Assembly: GCA_015499995.1 (NCBI GenBank)
Contig: JADNRV010000006.1
Span: 682,001-746,000 of the forward strand
Direction: 5' to 3'
From: Flammula alnicola
Lineage: Eukaryota > Basidiomycota > Agaricomycetes > Agaricales > Strophariaceae
DNA length: 64,000 bases
Shown here: positions 26,446 through 35,697 of the stretch, piece by piece
Layout of the letters: each line of letters opens with the position of its first letter
How positions within the stretch are numbered: position 1 is the stretch's first letter
Translations under genes and position numbers: made by a program
Notes under the pieces: generated by a model
Told to the model about the DNA's origin: nothing
Databases searched by the model: none
The model's input: only the letters and a program-made list of their open reading frames with translations

Positions 26446-26450
26446 GCGTG
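26446..26450 (+). repeat. Target-site duplication GCGTG (left)
   Basis: Five bases immediately before the first LTR, repeated exactly at 28539-28543 immediately after the second LTR. Confidence 0.93.
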
Positions 26451-26647
26451 TGAAAGACCGTAGTGTGAACTACGGTCCACACTGGGCGAGGACTCAGGAG
26501 ACGAGGCGGAAAGGACCAACGCGTGCCTATTGGAGAGCTAACGACAATACAGGAATGAAGAAGAATGTCAAGCCAGCAAGAGAGCGAGGTCGCCTTATAA
26601 GGGGCGATCGAGCTCGTGACCGTGAAAGGCTGCCGAGCAGCCTTACA
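26451..26647 (+). repeat. 5' LTR (197 bp)
   Basis: Begins TGAAAGACC and ends CCTTACA. It contains a perfect 8-bp stem (ACCGTAGT/ACTACGGT, 26457-26476) and a TATA-like CTTATAAGG near 26594, a possible promoter. Its first three bases form the premature stop of the host gene. Confidence 0.93.
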
Positions 26648-27239
26648 CTCTTCCCCCCCATGAAAAAGATGAGCTACTGTAATAAAGCGAAAATAAAAAA
26701 GCCAGAGGTGAGGGGAATTTGTAAGTAAATCCGTGCACGGGTGCATCAAAAACCCCGTAGGGAAAAGCTACCGCAGGCAAGCGCGAAGGAAAACTAACTA
26801 AGCAAATGAAAATCCAAAAGGTATCAACTGCCGTTCTTTTCCAGCTCTTGTGCGGTGTGGCTGAAGGTGTGTGGTATGGTTGAAGGTGACGGTGATTGGC
26901 GGTTAAACAGGAGGACAGTGGACAGTGAACGGCAGGACCGCCAGGATGGTTAAACGGTAAACGGTGCGACGGTAAACAGTGCGTGGGGTATTTTCGCGGA
27001 TATCTGCGGTCTCGGCGGATGTGCAATGTATGTGCTGAGCTATAAAGCAATGCTACAGACAGAGAGAAAAACGGTGACAGAAAAGAAACAAAGGTAATGG
27101 TGATGTGAATGAAATACTCAACAAAAATCCGTGGCAATGCCAAGGATGCCTCAATGTCGGCACGGTATGTGATTGAGAGTGACGGTTGGATGGGTTAACA
27201 GTCAAGCAGTAGCGCGGTAGGTCAGATCAATGGTAAGAC

Positions 27240-27560
27240 GGTGGTAAATGCGGTGTGGTACACAGCAAATGGAGGCCGGTAAACGGTAGATGGTAAACGG
27301 TAAAAGATAAACGGTGACGGTAACGGTAGACGGCGACGGTAAACGGTAGACGGTTACAGTAACGGTGGACGGTAAATGGTGGACAGTAGATGGTGACAGT
27401 GACGGTAGACGGTAAACGGTGGACAGTGACGGTAACTGTAGATGGTACTAAATGGTAAGATGTCGGTAAACGGTAGATGTCGGTAAACGGTAGACGTCGG
27501 TAAACGGTAGATGGTAAGATGTCTGCAATGTGGGTGCGAGGGGTGATGGCGGACAGTGAA
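27240..27560. repeat. Degenerate GGTAAACGGTAGACGGT array
   Basis: About 300 bases of imperfect tandem copies built from ACGGTA/ACGGTAAACGGT/GTAGATGGT units inside the LTR element. Low complexity; the reading frames crossing it are artefacts of the repeat. Confidence 0.8.
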
Positions 27561-27817
27561 CTGTAGATGGCAACAGTGGGCGGCAACAACCGCATGGTGC
27601 AACGAGAAAAGGAGACAGGACAGCAAGACAGGAAAACACGGCGGCAGTGGGAAAAGGTTTGAAGCCGCAAATGGCACGCAGAAAAGCGGCTTGCGAGATA
27701 GTGGGCGATGAAGACAGTGTTGCCGCGGTGGTGTGAACACATCGTGGTCAAGAAGAAGTCGTCAGGAAAGGCCGGTGCTTGGCAACATCGAGAACGGAGA
27801 ATACATGCGGGCGACGT

Positions 27818-28010
27818 TTTGGCGTTTTCAGTGGATATATGCGGGACGGCGGTAACACAATAATTGCAGGATAAGGCAGTCGATTGCGAGTACGGTCAGA
27901 AAGACTCCGACTGTTTCATAAACGTTTCGGCGTTTTCAGTGGATATATGCGGGAGAGCGCGGCAACGCGATAATTGTCGGGCAAGCCGTCGATTGCGAGT
28001 ACGGCGAGGT
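27818..28010 (+). repeat. Direct repeat of about 85 bp inside the LTR element
   Basis: GGCGTTTTCAGTGGATATAT recurs at about 27821 and 27931, with the following 60 bases (to GATTGCGAGTACGG) also repeated with small changes. An internal duplication of the element. Confidence 0.8.
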
Positions 28011-28341
28011 TAGCGAGGAAGTAGTGAAAAGTCGACAGAGCGAATTTGAAGTAGTATATTGTCACGACGAGACCGACCAGCGGTTCGCGAGACAGTGGGT
28101 CGGTGGGAACAAGTGTGGGTACAAGTTGCGAACGGCGAAACAGAGCCGAACAGGTTGAGGCGGCAGTTCCGCAGTACTAGGTCCAGTTTCCATGTAAATC
28201 AGAAAGGGCGGGATGGTGGGTCGGAAGAACAGTGAATTTTGAGGATAACAGTCAAGGGCGGGTTGGCGAGAGAGACGGGACGCGGAACGGTGAGCACTGA
28301 GCACGCGTTGGGTGCACGCGTCGGCGCTTTCAAAAAAAAAG

Positions 28342-28538
28342 TGAAAGACCGTAGTGTGAACTACGGTCCACACTGGGCGAGGACTCAGGAGACGAGGCGG
28401 AAAGGACCATCGCGTGCCTATTGGAGAGCTAACGACAATACAGGAATGAAGAAGAATGTCAAGCCAGCAAGAGAGCGAGGTCGCCTTATAAGGGGCGATC
28501 GAGCTCGTGACCGTGAAAGGTTGCCGAGCAGCCTTACA
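28342..28538 (+). repeat. 3' LTR (197 bp)
   Basis: Matches the 5' LTR except for two bases (CCATCGCG for CCAACGCG, and AAAGGTTGCC for AAAGGCTGCC). It is preceded by the purine tract and followed by the duplicated GCGTG. Confidence 0.93.
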
Positions 28539-28660
28539 GCGTGCCTCTCTATGTCATCGCCCGCATCTTCCTGCTCTCCGAGGCCTTCCTTTCTCTCCGC
28601 GCCCTGCCACCAGCTGCCTACCAGTCCATCGAATGGACTTCCGTTATCCCCCACTTGTAG

Positions 28661-29179
28661 TTAGTCTTCAAGTTAGTACTTCAATAGTGATTTGCTAGCC
28701 ATCCAATGAACCAGAATTTAGGACGCTTGTTTTCTACAGGATACAGAATATGTGAATGCCGCGGCGTATTACAGCAAACCAAGGCAAGCCTTAAGAAACA
28801 GCTATAAATTCGGACTTGGCTGTGAAAGAAAAGTCAACATAGACAGACTTTATAAAGAAGATAATTACCTTGTGTTTCACAACCGCCACATACAAAATAA
28901 TTCCTCCAACCTGAGTATACTTATGGTAGTTGAACCGTAGTTCACGTATGGATTTCAGCTCAGCAAGGACCAGGGAAGTTGGATGGGGAAAGAACTCACT
29001 TCCTATAAGTAAATAAACATCTTAGTCCACAAAATTTGCTGTATAAATATTTGATTACTACCAGTAAATATCATACACTACTGCTTCTCGATGCCAAGGG
29101 TTTTGATATTACACATTGAGTAGGGAAGATTGGAACAATAAATCAAACTAAGCGACTTGAATCAAGATCATATACACCT
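28661..29179. other. Spacer, no supported gene
   Basis: About 520 AT-richer bases between the ends of two convergent genes. One short frame (28752-28940) has no recognisable content. Confidence 0.45.
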
Positions 29180-29729
29180 CTATGCGCTGTCGACCATTGC
29201 CCAAGCTCCCACCAGAAGGGCCGCGACTTCCAGCACCGTTCGTCCATAGTTCAACTTGGCCCACTTCGCAATGTCGCCCCTCAACCTCGGCACACCCTGA
29301 GTATCCTCCTCCTTAATCTCTGTCTGGATCTTCTTGATGTTGCCCATCATAACCAAGAAGGTGTACGGCACGATGGCGATTGAGCAAAATGCTGAAATGA
29401 GGTACAATGGGCGGCCGTTGGGAGAGTTGTACGCGAGGTACAAGTAGGCAGACGAGGTCAGTGCGGCGAGAGATGGGAAGAACCGTTTGCCAGTGTCGTA
29501 GAGGTGCTGCCATTGCGTCTGCAGAGTCTTCGCGGGGAGGACAGCCCGGTCCTTGTTGGTGTCCTTGTAACTATAGGGCGAGAGGAGCGACGGGATACAG
29601 AAAGCGGAGATGCAGAAAATGCCGCCTGATCTGGGTCAGATAGGCAGGAGGCGGTATATAGAGGTAGAACTTACCACTTAGGATGCCTGAGCCAAGGAGG
29701 GCAGTGATTTGGATGGGTTTGAGCGACAT
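29180..29729 (-). CDS. DUF1772 family membrane protein
   Basis: Small multi-pass membrane protein of the DUF1772 (anthrone oxygenase-like) family. The start ATG at 29729 gives MSLKPIQITALLGSGILSG. One intron follows (GTAAGT donor, acceptor near 29630), and the second exon continues GIFCISAFCIPSLLSP. About four hydrophobic stretches are visible, including SAYLYLAYNSPNGR and LISAFCSIAIVPYTFLVM, and it ends TVLEVAALLVGAWAMVDSA at the stop 29180-29182. Total is about 175 residues, normal for the family. Some members oxidise aromatic polyketides, but no polyketide cluster is visible here, so the substrate is unknown. Confidence 0.85.
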
Positions 29730-31123
29730 TTTGTGGTGTGTGCTTGAGCCTGGACGTCTGGATTTTAAAGAATTTCCGTTTGCCACTCGCCGAATAGCCT
29801 CGCAATGTGCAAATGATCTTGCCGACACTACGTCATTGGTTTGCGTATCTCGGGTTCCCATTTTAACTTTATGAACTGTACCTTTCTACCGCCTGCAATC
29901 TGGACGCAGCTCTGGATCATCCGCGTCTGCTTGCCATATTGTCTGGACGCCTTCGATGGATGGTGAAGTTAGTCCTGTCCGGTAAGATGTCGATATATTT
30001 CCCTTGCTTCTTGTCTCAGTTCAGCAGGTGTGCGAACCGCTGGTAATCTTTTTCGAACTGAACGTCTTCTTGAGACATTGGAGTCATGTGTACATAGCTT
30101 CCACAAGTTCCAGTTCCTCCATTTATTTCTCGACCGTGATGATAGAGGTGGGTGTACTAGGCATGGCGAAACCATTTCAGCGTAAGCAATCATATGCATT
30201 CATCTTGACGAGAGGAAACTCGAGATAGCTCTTCGACACTGGCAGTGAGTGAATCAGAATTGTGTCATGGAAATCATGTTGTTCTCGACCATGGGTTGCA
30301 AGTCGATATCCATAAGATGTGGAGCCTGTGGTTCGGCGGCGGCGATTCGTGCAAGGCTCAACGAGCACCTGTAAAGAACACAGGTCAGTTTTGCTAGGTA
30401 ACTTGAACTTGAACTTTGTAAAGCACTGTTCTGAAGAAGACTCGAAGTTGGAACCCGGCGGCCCGGCTGGTGTGGGAACTAAGTATTTGTATGTGTTTGA
30501 AATGAGGGATTATTAGGGCAACATTTGCCAGCACTGGGGATGTTCTGAACCATCAAGACTTCCACGACAACAATATTTCAAGAATGGATGACGGTACGTC
30601 CTCAGCATCAGCCACGACCACGACGAGCTCTCCATTGGCTCTTTTTGTCTTTGGGCCAAGACTTCGACCAGTATAATACCAGTCAAAAGCCGATTTTCTT
30701 CGACATTCACTTCACCTACTACTTCACACGGACTCCTTCCATTGTCTTTCACGTCTCAGTTGGCTGACGGCCGACTTGCGGTACGCTCGACATTGAGAAA
30801 GTACAGTCGGCTTTGCAGAATGGGTAGCGAGCGACAGCCCCATTCCCGTCTGCGACACGTTTTGGCATGCATGGAAAAACGGCGCGGCGCCCTTTTCAAT
30901 TCTTGTTCGCCCCAAGGCACACCCTATTCCCTTCACACACAAAAAAAATCTTCCCATTTCGAGTCCTCAATTCTCTGCTTCGCTCTCTACACCTCAATCG
31001 CCTTGACCACGACCTGACCTTTTTTCGCTTCCCCACCCTTCAGCCTGGCAATCTCAAGACATCGCCCCAACAAGCAGCGGCATCAGCATTCCGACAGATG
31101 CGGGCCTGAACAACAACACAGCC
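29730..31123. other. Spacer with possible small spliced gene
   Basis: About 1.4 kb. No family is recognised, but fragments on the minus strand look protein-like (see the next entry). The right part (about 30780-31123) presumably includes the promoter and leader of the RNA-binding protein gene; it contains pyrimidine-rich stretches. Confidence 0.4.
29990..30720 (-). CDS. Possible small spliced gene, unresolved
   Basis: Three minus-strand stretches read like exons. One (about 30688-30555) contains AFDWYYTGRSLGPKTKRAN and VVVVADAEDVPSSILEILL. A second (about 30365-30260) contains ARIAAAEPQAPHLMDIDLQ just behind an acceptor-like TTTACAG. A third (about 30095-30015) ends DVQFEKDYQRFAHLLN and a stop. 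I could not find a start codon or a consistent set of splice sites joining them, so this may be a real small gene, a relic or chance. No function is proposed. Confidence 0.25.
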
Positions 31124-32030
31124 ATGTCAACTGATGACCAGAACTGGGGGTCTAATGGCAACGGGCGCTCGCCCGGCCGTGACCGCAACGGCGGTGATCC
31201 TCCTAGAAGATCAAGCAGGAGCAGGAGCCCCGGTCCTCCACGCGAGGAAAGAGGGTCAGTCCACTTTTTGGATTTGGGTTCTATCTTGGCTGTTCATGCC
31301 CCTCTCGTGAAAAACCGATATTCAGTGATCGTACTAGGTCCAACCCGGGCAACAATCTCCACGTCTCTGGGCTCAGTCATAAAGTTGACACCCGTGACCT
31401 TGAAGCCGCGTTCGCTAAAATTGGCCGTGTGAGTGAATAATCACGTTTGTCCAAACCTTGCCGTTAATAAATGTTCATTCTGATAGGTTAAGAAAGCTTC
31501 GGTCATGTATGACCCTCACACCCGCGAGTCGCGCGGTTTTGGGTTCGTGACGATGGAAACAGCAGAGGAAGCCGACGCTGCTGTCACCGCCCTCAACTCG
31601 ACCGAGCTGATGGGCAAAATCGTCAACGTTGAGAAGGTGCTCTCTTTACTTCCCCGTCTTTTTTCCGGCCAAGCTAATAAGTTACAAAGGCCCGTCGTGG
31701 ACGTGCTAGGACGCCGACTCCAGGAAGGTACTACGGTCCTCCCAAGCGTAGTGATTGTATGTCCCTTTCCTTCTCATTGACGCGGCATACCTTGACAGTC
31801 CAGCCCAACCAGTCGAACGACCCTACGATCCGAGGCCCTATGACAGTCGCTACTCTCGCGACTACGACGACCGCCGTGGCGGGCGTGGCGGACGCGATGA
31901 CTACCGTGGTGGTGGTGGTGGTGGCAGGGACCATGATAGGTACAGGGACTACGACCGTGATCGTGGTGATCGCGGCGACCGTGGCGACCGTGGCTACGGT
32001 CGAGACAGGTATGATGACAGGAGACATTAA
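31124..32030 (+). CDS. Tra2-like RRM / SR splicing regulator
   Basis: RNA-binding protein of the transformer-2/SR-like type, probably a nuclear pre-mRNA splicing regulator. The start ATG 31124 gives MSTDDQNWGSNGNGRS. The N-terminus is Arg/Ser-rich (PPRRSSRSRSPGPPREER). One RRM follows. RNP2 is LHVSGL, after the first intron. RNP1 is RGFGFVTM, in an exon beginning after the split at GRV-KKASVMYDP. The RRM ends GKIVNVEKARRGRARTP. The C-terminal tail is Arg/Gly/Asp/Tyr-rich, with RGGRGGRDDY and repeated DRGDRG, stop at 32028-32030. Five exons; the last junction uses the second of two nearby AG acceptors (TCCAG), because only that one keeps the tail frame. About 220 residues. Confidence 0.88.
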
Positions 32031-32503
32031 GCTGATGCAGCATGGACCTTGCCTTCAACTGTGTAGGGTGGGATTATTTGCTGGATTGTCCCGCTACTGA
32101 AAAAGCGAATGATTGGTACACGCTAATGTCGTTCGTCTTTGTCCTTTCTAACACTGCTGTGAATCGTTCCCTTTTTATGTATTTGCTTACAGTCTTCGAG
32201 GTTATATAAATTGCTATTTCCATTTCCTCGCCATGAAACCTTGGATATGATTAGGACATATCGCGTGTTGATGACCATGGACTTTTGCAGTGCAACAGTC
32301 AGAAACTTCCTGTCTCTCCTGCTGTTAGAGGAGCTCGAATTCACGGTACTCGTAACGTAAGGTCTTTGGGGCTGTGCGGTGGCTGTGCCCACAACTTAAT
32401 CTTATCTAATCTCGGCAAATTATCGGCAACTACTTTCTCCTTTCACTGTTGAGCACACTGAATTCGAACAATCTCCGTTCCTACGGTCACCAATTGCGCC
32501 ACG
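32031..32503. other. Spacer
   Basis: About 470 bases between the RRM gene and the NLR gene, same orientation. No gene is supported; presumed NLR promoter. Confidence 0.5.
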
Positions 32504-35321
32504 ATGGCGGTTGAGGCAGTCGTTGCTGCCCTCAGCCAGCTCGTAGACAAGATCCATCAACGATTAGCAGACCACACTCATGACAAACTCCTCATAACTT
32601 CCACCAGAGAAGCCTGGCTCGATCTATCCACCGAATGTCGCCAACTGGTGGTTCGCTTGGAGACTCTGCGTTCAAACGATATCGCTGAAAAATGTCATAT
32701 AATCGCGTCTGATTTACTAGTTCGACTAGAATGCACGGAGCAGGAGTCGCAGCGAACGAGTGTTGGCAAGACGATCGCGCAGATATGGACGGATGAAGAT
32801 CTGCGTGTGCTCAACCAACGACTCGCAGCCATCCAAGCCGAGCTTGATGTGCAAGGTACTATCAAAGGAAACAGGTGAATGTCCGATATAAAATTGTTCA
32901 AAGATATTACTGAATATCGCAACCCTCGACTTCCTCAGGGCCGCCATTACTATATCCACAACAGATTTGAACGACGAGTCCAAAACTACGAGCCCTTCCC
33001 CCAAAGGACAATCTATTAATAAAAAACTCTACGATACACAATCTGAGCGCTTCCTTATGCTCCGCGACTTCCTACTAGACAGCCTCGCGTTCACGGCCAT
33101 GAACGACCGGGAGGAGCAGGTAACCGAGGCCTACAGCGAGACGTTCGACTGGATCTACCGCGATGACAGCCATGACTTCGGCGCTTGGCTGCGGAACGAC
33201 AACACCGGCGCGATGTACTGGATAAACGGTTGGGCAGGATCAGGAAAATCTACTTTAATGCGATATATCAACGAGCGCAAGCGTACCAAGGAACTGTTGA
33301 AGCACTGGGGTGGGCAGCAGCCCGTCACGACCGCAAGTTTCTTCTTTTGGGAGAGTGGAACGGCCGTGCAGAGATCGCAGGCTGGTTTACTCCGTTCTCT
33401 TCTCCACCAACTCCTCATAGAACAACCCAATATCATTCCCACCGTCTTCCCCGAACTTTGGTCGGAAATATGGCTGGCCGATGCGCGCACTCGCGTCCGC
33501 CTCATGTCCTCCTGGTCCATCCCACAGCTTTCCAGCGGGTTTCGCCGTTTCTTCGAGGTCAACAAGGAGATGAAGATCTGTCTGTTCGTTGATGGTCTCG
33601 ACGAATTCGAAGGTGACCACCAGGTTATGATTGACCTCCTTGAACATGTATGCCGGCAGCCGCACACCAAAGTGTGCGTATCAAGTCGTCCATGGCGCGT
33701 GTTTGAGGATGCATTTCGCAACATACCCGCATTGCGACTACAGGATCTTACGGCGAGTGACATGACCCGGTTCGTGCGTGGCAAGCTGCTGGAGGACCGT
33801 CGACTAGGCAAACTCGTGAAAGAAGAACCCGAGGTAGCCGCTGAGCTAGTCACCTTGATGGTGCAACGAGCGGATGGTGTCTTCCTCTGGGTGTCGCTTG
33901 CCGTCCGTACCCTCCTGGAAAGGTTCATCATTGGCGACACCCTGTCCACCATCCGCGACCGCCTCCGAGAACTTCCCCGATCGTTGGATGACCTATTCCA
34001 CCACCTTCTCTTCTGCGAGCAATCCAACTCTGCTGGCAAGATATCGCATATCTTCCAACTCATGCGTGCGCGCGAGATTGTATGTGACTTCACACGCGAC
34101 GACGACGCCACCTCGCTGACGGTTTGGGAGATGGCGTTGACAGACAACGATGCGAAAGAGTTGGCCCTGACAGCCCCGGTACAGCGAGTTGCTGATGAAG
34201 CGAGGACGCAGCGCTGCCAGCGTGCAATTGCGAACATCGTCGAATCTTGTGCTGGGCTCGTGGAGGTACATCCAAGCAAGACCGAGCGCCAGCGAGCAAC
34301 ACAGCTACGCAATCGTCCGAATAATCCCTTCCTCCCACAGAGAAAGATCACCTACCTCCATCGCACTGTCAAGGACTTCCTGGCGAACGACATCGTCTGG
34401 CAAGGTGTGCTTGCCTACGCACCCGAGCTCGACCCGCATCTGTGCCATCTCCGTGCATCCGTACTGCGGTTCAAGCTCTGCCTCGAACAGCCGAGGAGAC
34501 AAAGGGCCGTGAACGACTGGTGGCCGCAGATCGTGCTTTCCATGACACATGCGCGGTACACCAAGTCGGTGGCGGACACGCGAGAGGAGACTTTTGAACT
34601 CCTCAATGCGCTCGACGACACCCTGAACTGGTTTTGGCCCCCGCGCGGCTCCGTCGCGCGAGACAGTTGGGCCAGGAGCTGCTTCGGGACGTACGAAGAG
34701 CGCGGGTCGACGGCGTATCCGGACCCTTTTCTCTCGCTGGCGACGAAGTTCGGCGTGGCGAGGTACGTGGAGACGTACCTAGATACTTTGGAGTACGAAT
34801 ACGAAGAGGAAAAGCCGCTGCTTTCGTATGCCGTCGAGTACCTCGTGCACCGGCAGAGCTCGGTGTATCCGCTCTCAGCTCCGCAACTCGTGAGCGTGCT
34901 GTTCAAGAATGGGCAAGACCCGAATTTAATCAAGCAACCCATGAGGGATGCCCCGCAAGAGGAGGACGAGGACGAGGAAGAGCGCATCCAGATGTCAAAG
35001 CCGAAAAAAAAGCCCCCGCCCGGGCTCAAGACACCTTGGGTTATCGCACTCGAGACGGTCCAGCAGGCCCACCGCCGCAAGTGGATCGAGAAGTACGACG
35101 TCGATCCGGACGGAACTGCGAGATGGGCTGGGATTTTGAGGATGTTCCTTGAGCACGGCGCGGATCCGGGTGTCGTGCTACATGCCACGCACAAGGATCC
35201 GGTGGAGACTGCGTTGGAGTTGGTGACGAGGGTGTTTGAGGCGTATCGATCGAGGGAGGTGCAAAGAGTTCGTGAGTTGTTGCTCGCGAAGTTGAATGCA
35301 AGTTCTGGTAAGGCGATATAG
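32504..35321 (+). CDS. NACHT-domain NLR-like protein
   Basis: Signal-transducing NTPase of the fungal NLR (STAND) class, associated with self/non-self recognition and programmed cell death. Two exons (32504-32874 and 32939-35321) give 917 residues. The N-terminal 125 residues are predicted helical and start MAVEAVVAALSQLVDK; this effector-like domain I cannot name. The NACHT domain follows, with Walker A GWAGSGKST at about residues 221-229 and Walker B CLFVDGLDEFEGD at about 342-355. An SSRPW sensor motif comes next. The region after NACHT has the YLHRTVKDFLANDIVWQ block typical of NACHT proteins with a DUF7791-type segment. The C-terminal part has no WD40, TPR or clear ankyrin repeats, although the last segment (FLEHGADPGVV) is faintly ankyrin-like. 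It is GC-rich relative to its surroundings. It converges on a HET-domain gene 376 bases away. Confidence 0.9.
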
Positions 35322-35697
35322 GAACGAGCCGAGGACCTTGCGCGTTGCACTGGGCGACGAATGAGGTGCAGTGGCGCAAGGAGGGTTCAAGAAAGCCGAC
35401 GACATGGGCATGGCGGAATTTTGCAAAAGATTTTCTTTCAGTGAGTGCTTGGGATGCCATATACAGTAAATTTTATTTCAACAGACACTGCATTGTACTA
35501 CTTAGATACCGAGTGTATAGTATGTTAGGCAGCGCTAGATAACGATGGAATACAAGATTCATGAAGACGTCACTCAAGGACATCGTATGAGAGAAATACG
35601 TACGAAAGAAAGCACTGCACCGGGGATCGAGGCCTAACGTTCGCACAATCAGGATTCTATAATTTATATGCGCAGCAGTCGACAGATCCTACTGATG
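35322..35697. other. Spacer between convergent NLR and HET genes
   Basis: 376 bases, no gene. Holds the 3' ends of both transcripts. Confidence 0.6.

Larger units (their letters stand above)
26451..28538 (+). mobile_element. Non-autonomous LTR retroelement (TRIM-like)
   Basis: A 2088-bp element with 197-bp LTRs at both ends (26451-26647 and 28342-28538). Each LTR starts TG and ends CA, and the element is flanked by the 5-bp duplication GCGTG. The LTRs differ at only two positions, so the insertion is recent. A purine tract (AAAAAAAAAG) directly precedes the right LTR, as expected for a polypurine tract, and places the sense strand on plus. The 1.7-kb interior has no gag or pol coding frame. 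It consists of GGTAAACGGT-type short repeats and a direct repeat of about 85 bp. I see no tRNA-type primer site (TGG...) next to the left LTR. It must be moved by enzymes from another element. Confidence 0.9.
25042..28660 (+). pseudogene. Membrane protein gene split by LTR element
   Basis: Member of a membrane-protein family that is abundant in Agaricomycetes and has no established function. ATG 25042 begins a signal-like segment (MFVLFLLLSCVRTL). The family block WSCIITIFACTWSAVHPN follows, then APEFMVIWAMRQ. A 59-base intron (25412-25470) restores frame into ATPPIRSVFESVREW and ITHGFFVQMGGFLL. Several hydrophobic segments follow, to SLPAILGV. The frame then hits a stop at 26451-26453 that belongs to an inserted LTR. 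Downstream of the second LTR the original frame resumes at 28544 (PLYVIARIFLLSEAF onward) and ends at a natural TAG, 28658-28660. The insertion therefore removes the last 38 residues, a segment that is conserved in the family. A truncated protein may still be made, because the new stop lies in the last exon. Confidence 0.85.

Noticed and set aside
27240..27560. Telomere-like or CRISPR-like repeat
   Set aside because: Units are degenerate ACGGTA/GGTAAACGGT with no fixed spacer; it lies inside the LTR element and does not match fungal telomere repeats.
33155..35350. Long antisense frames (398 and 311 codons) opposite the NLR gene
   Set aside because: They have no splice logic or domain and are explained by the GC-biased codon use of the sense NACHT gene.
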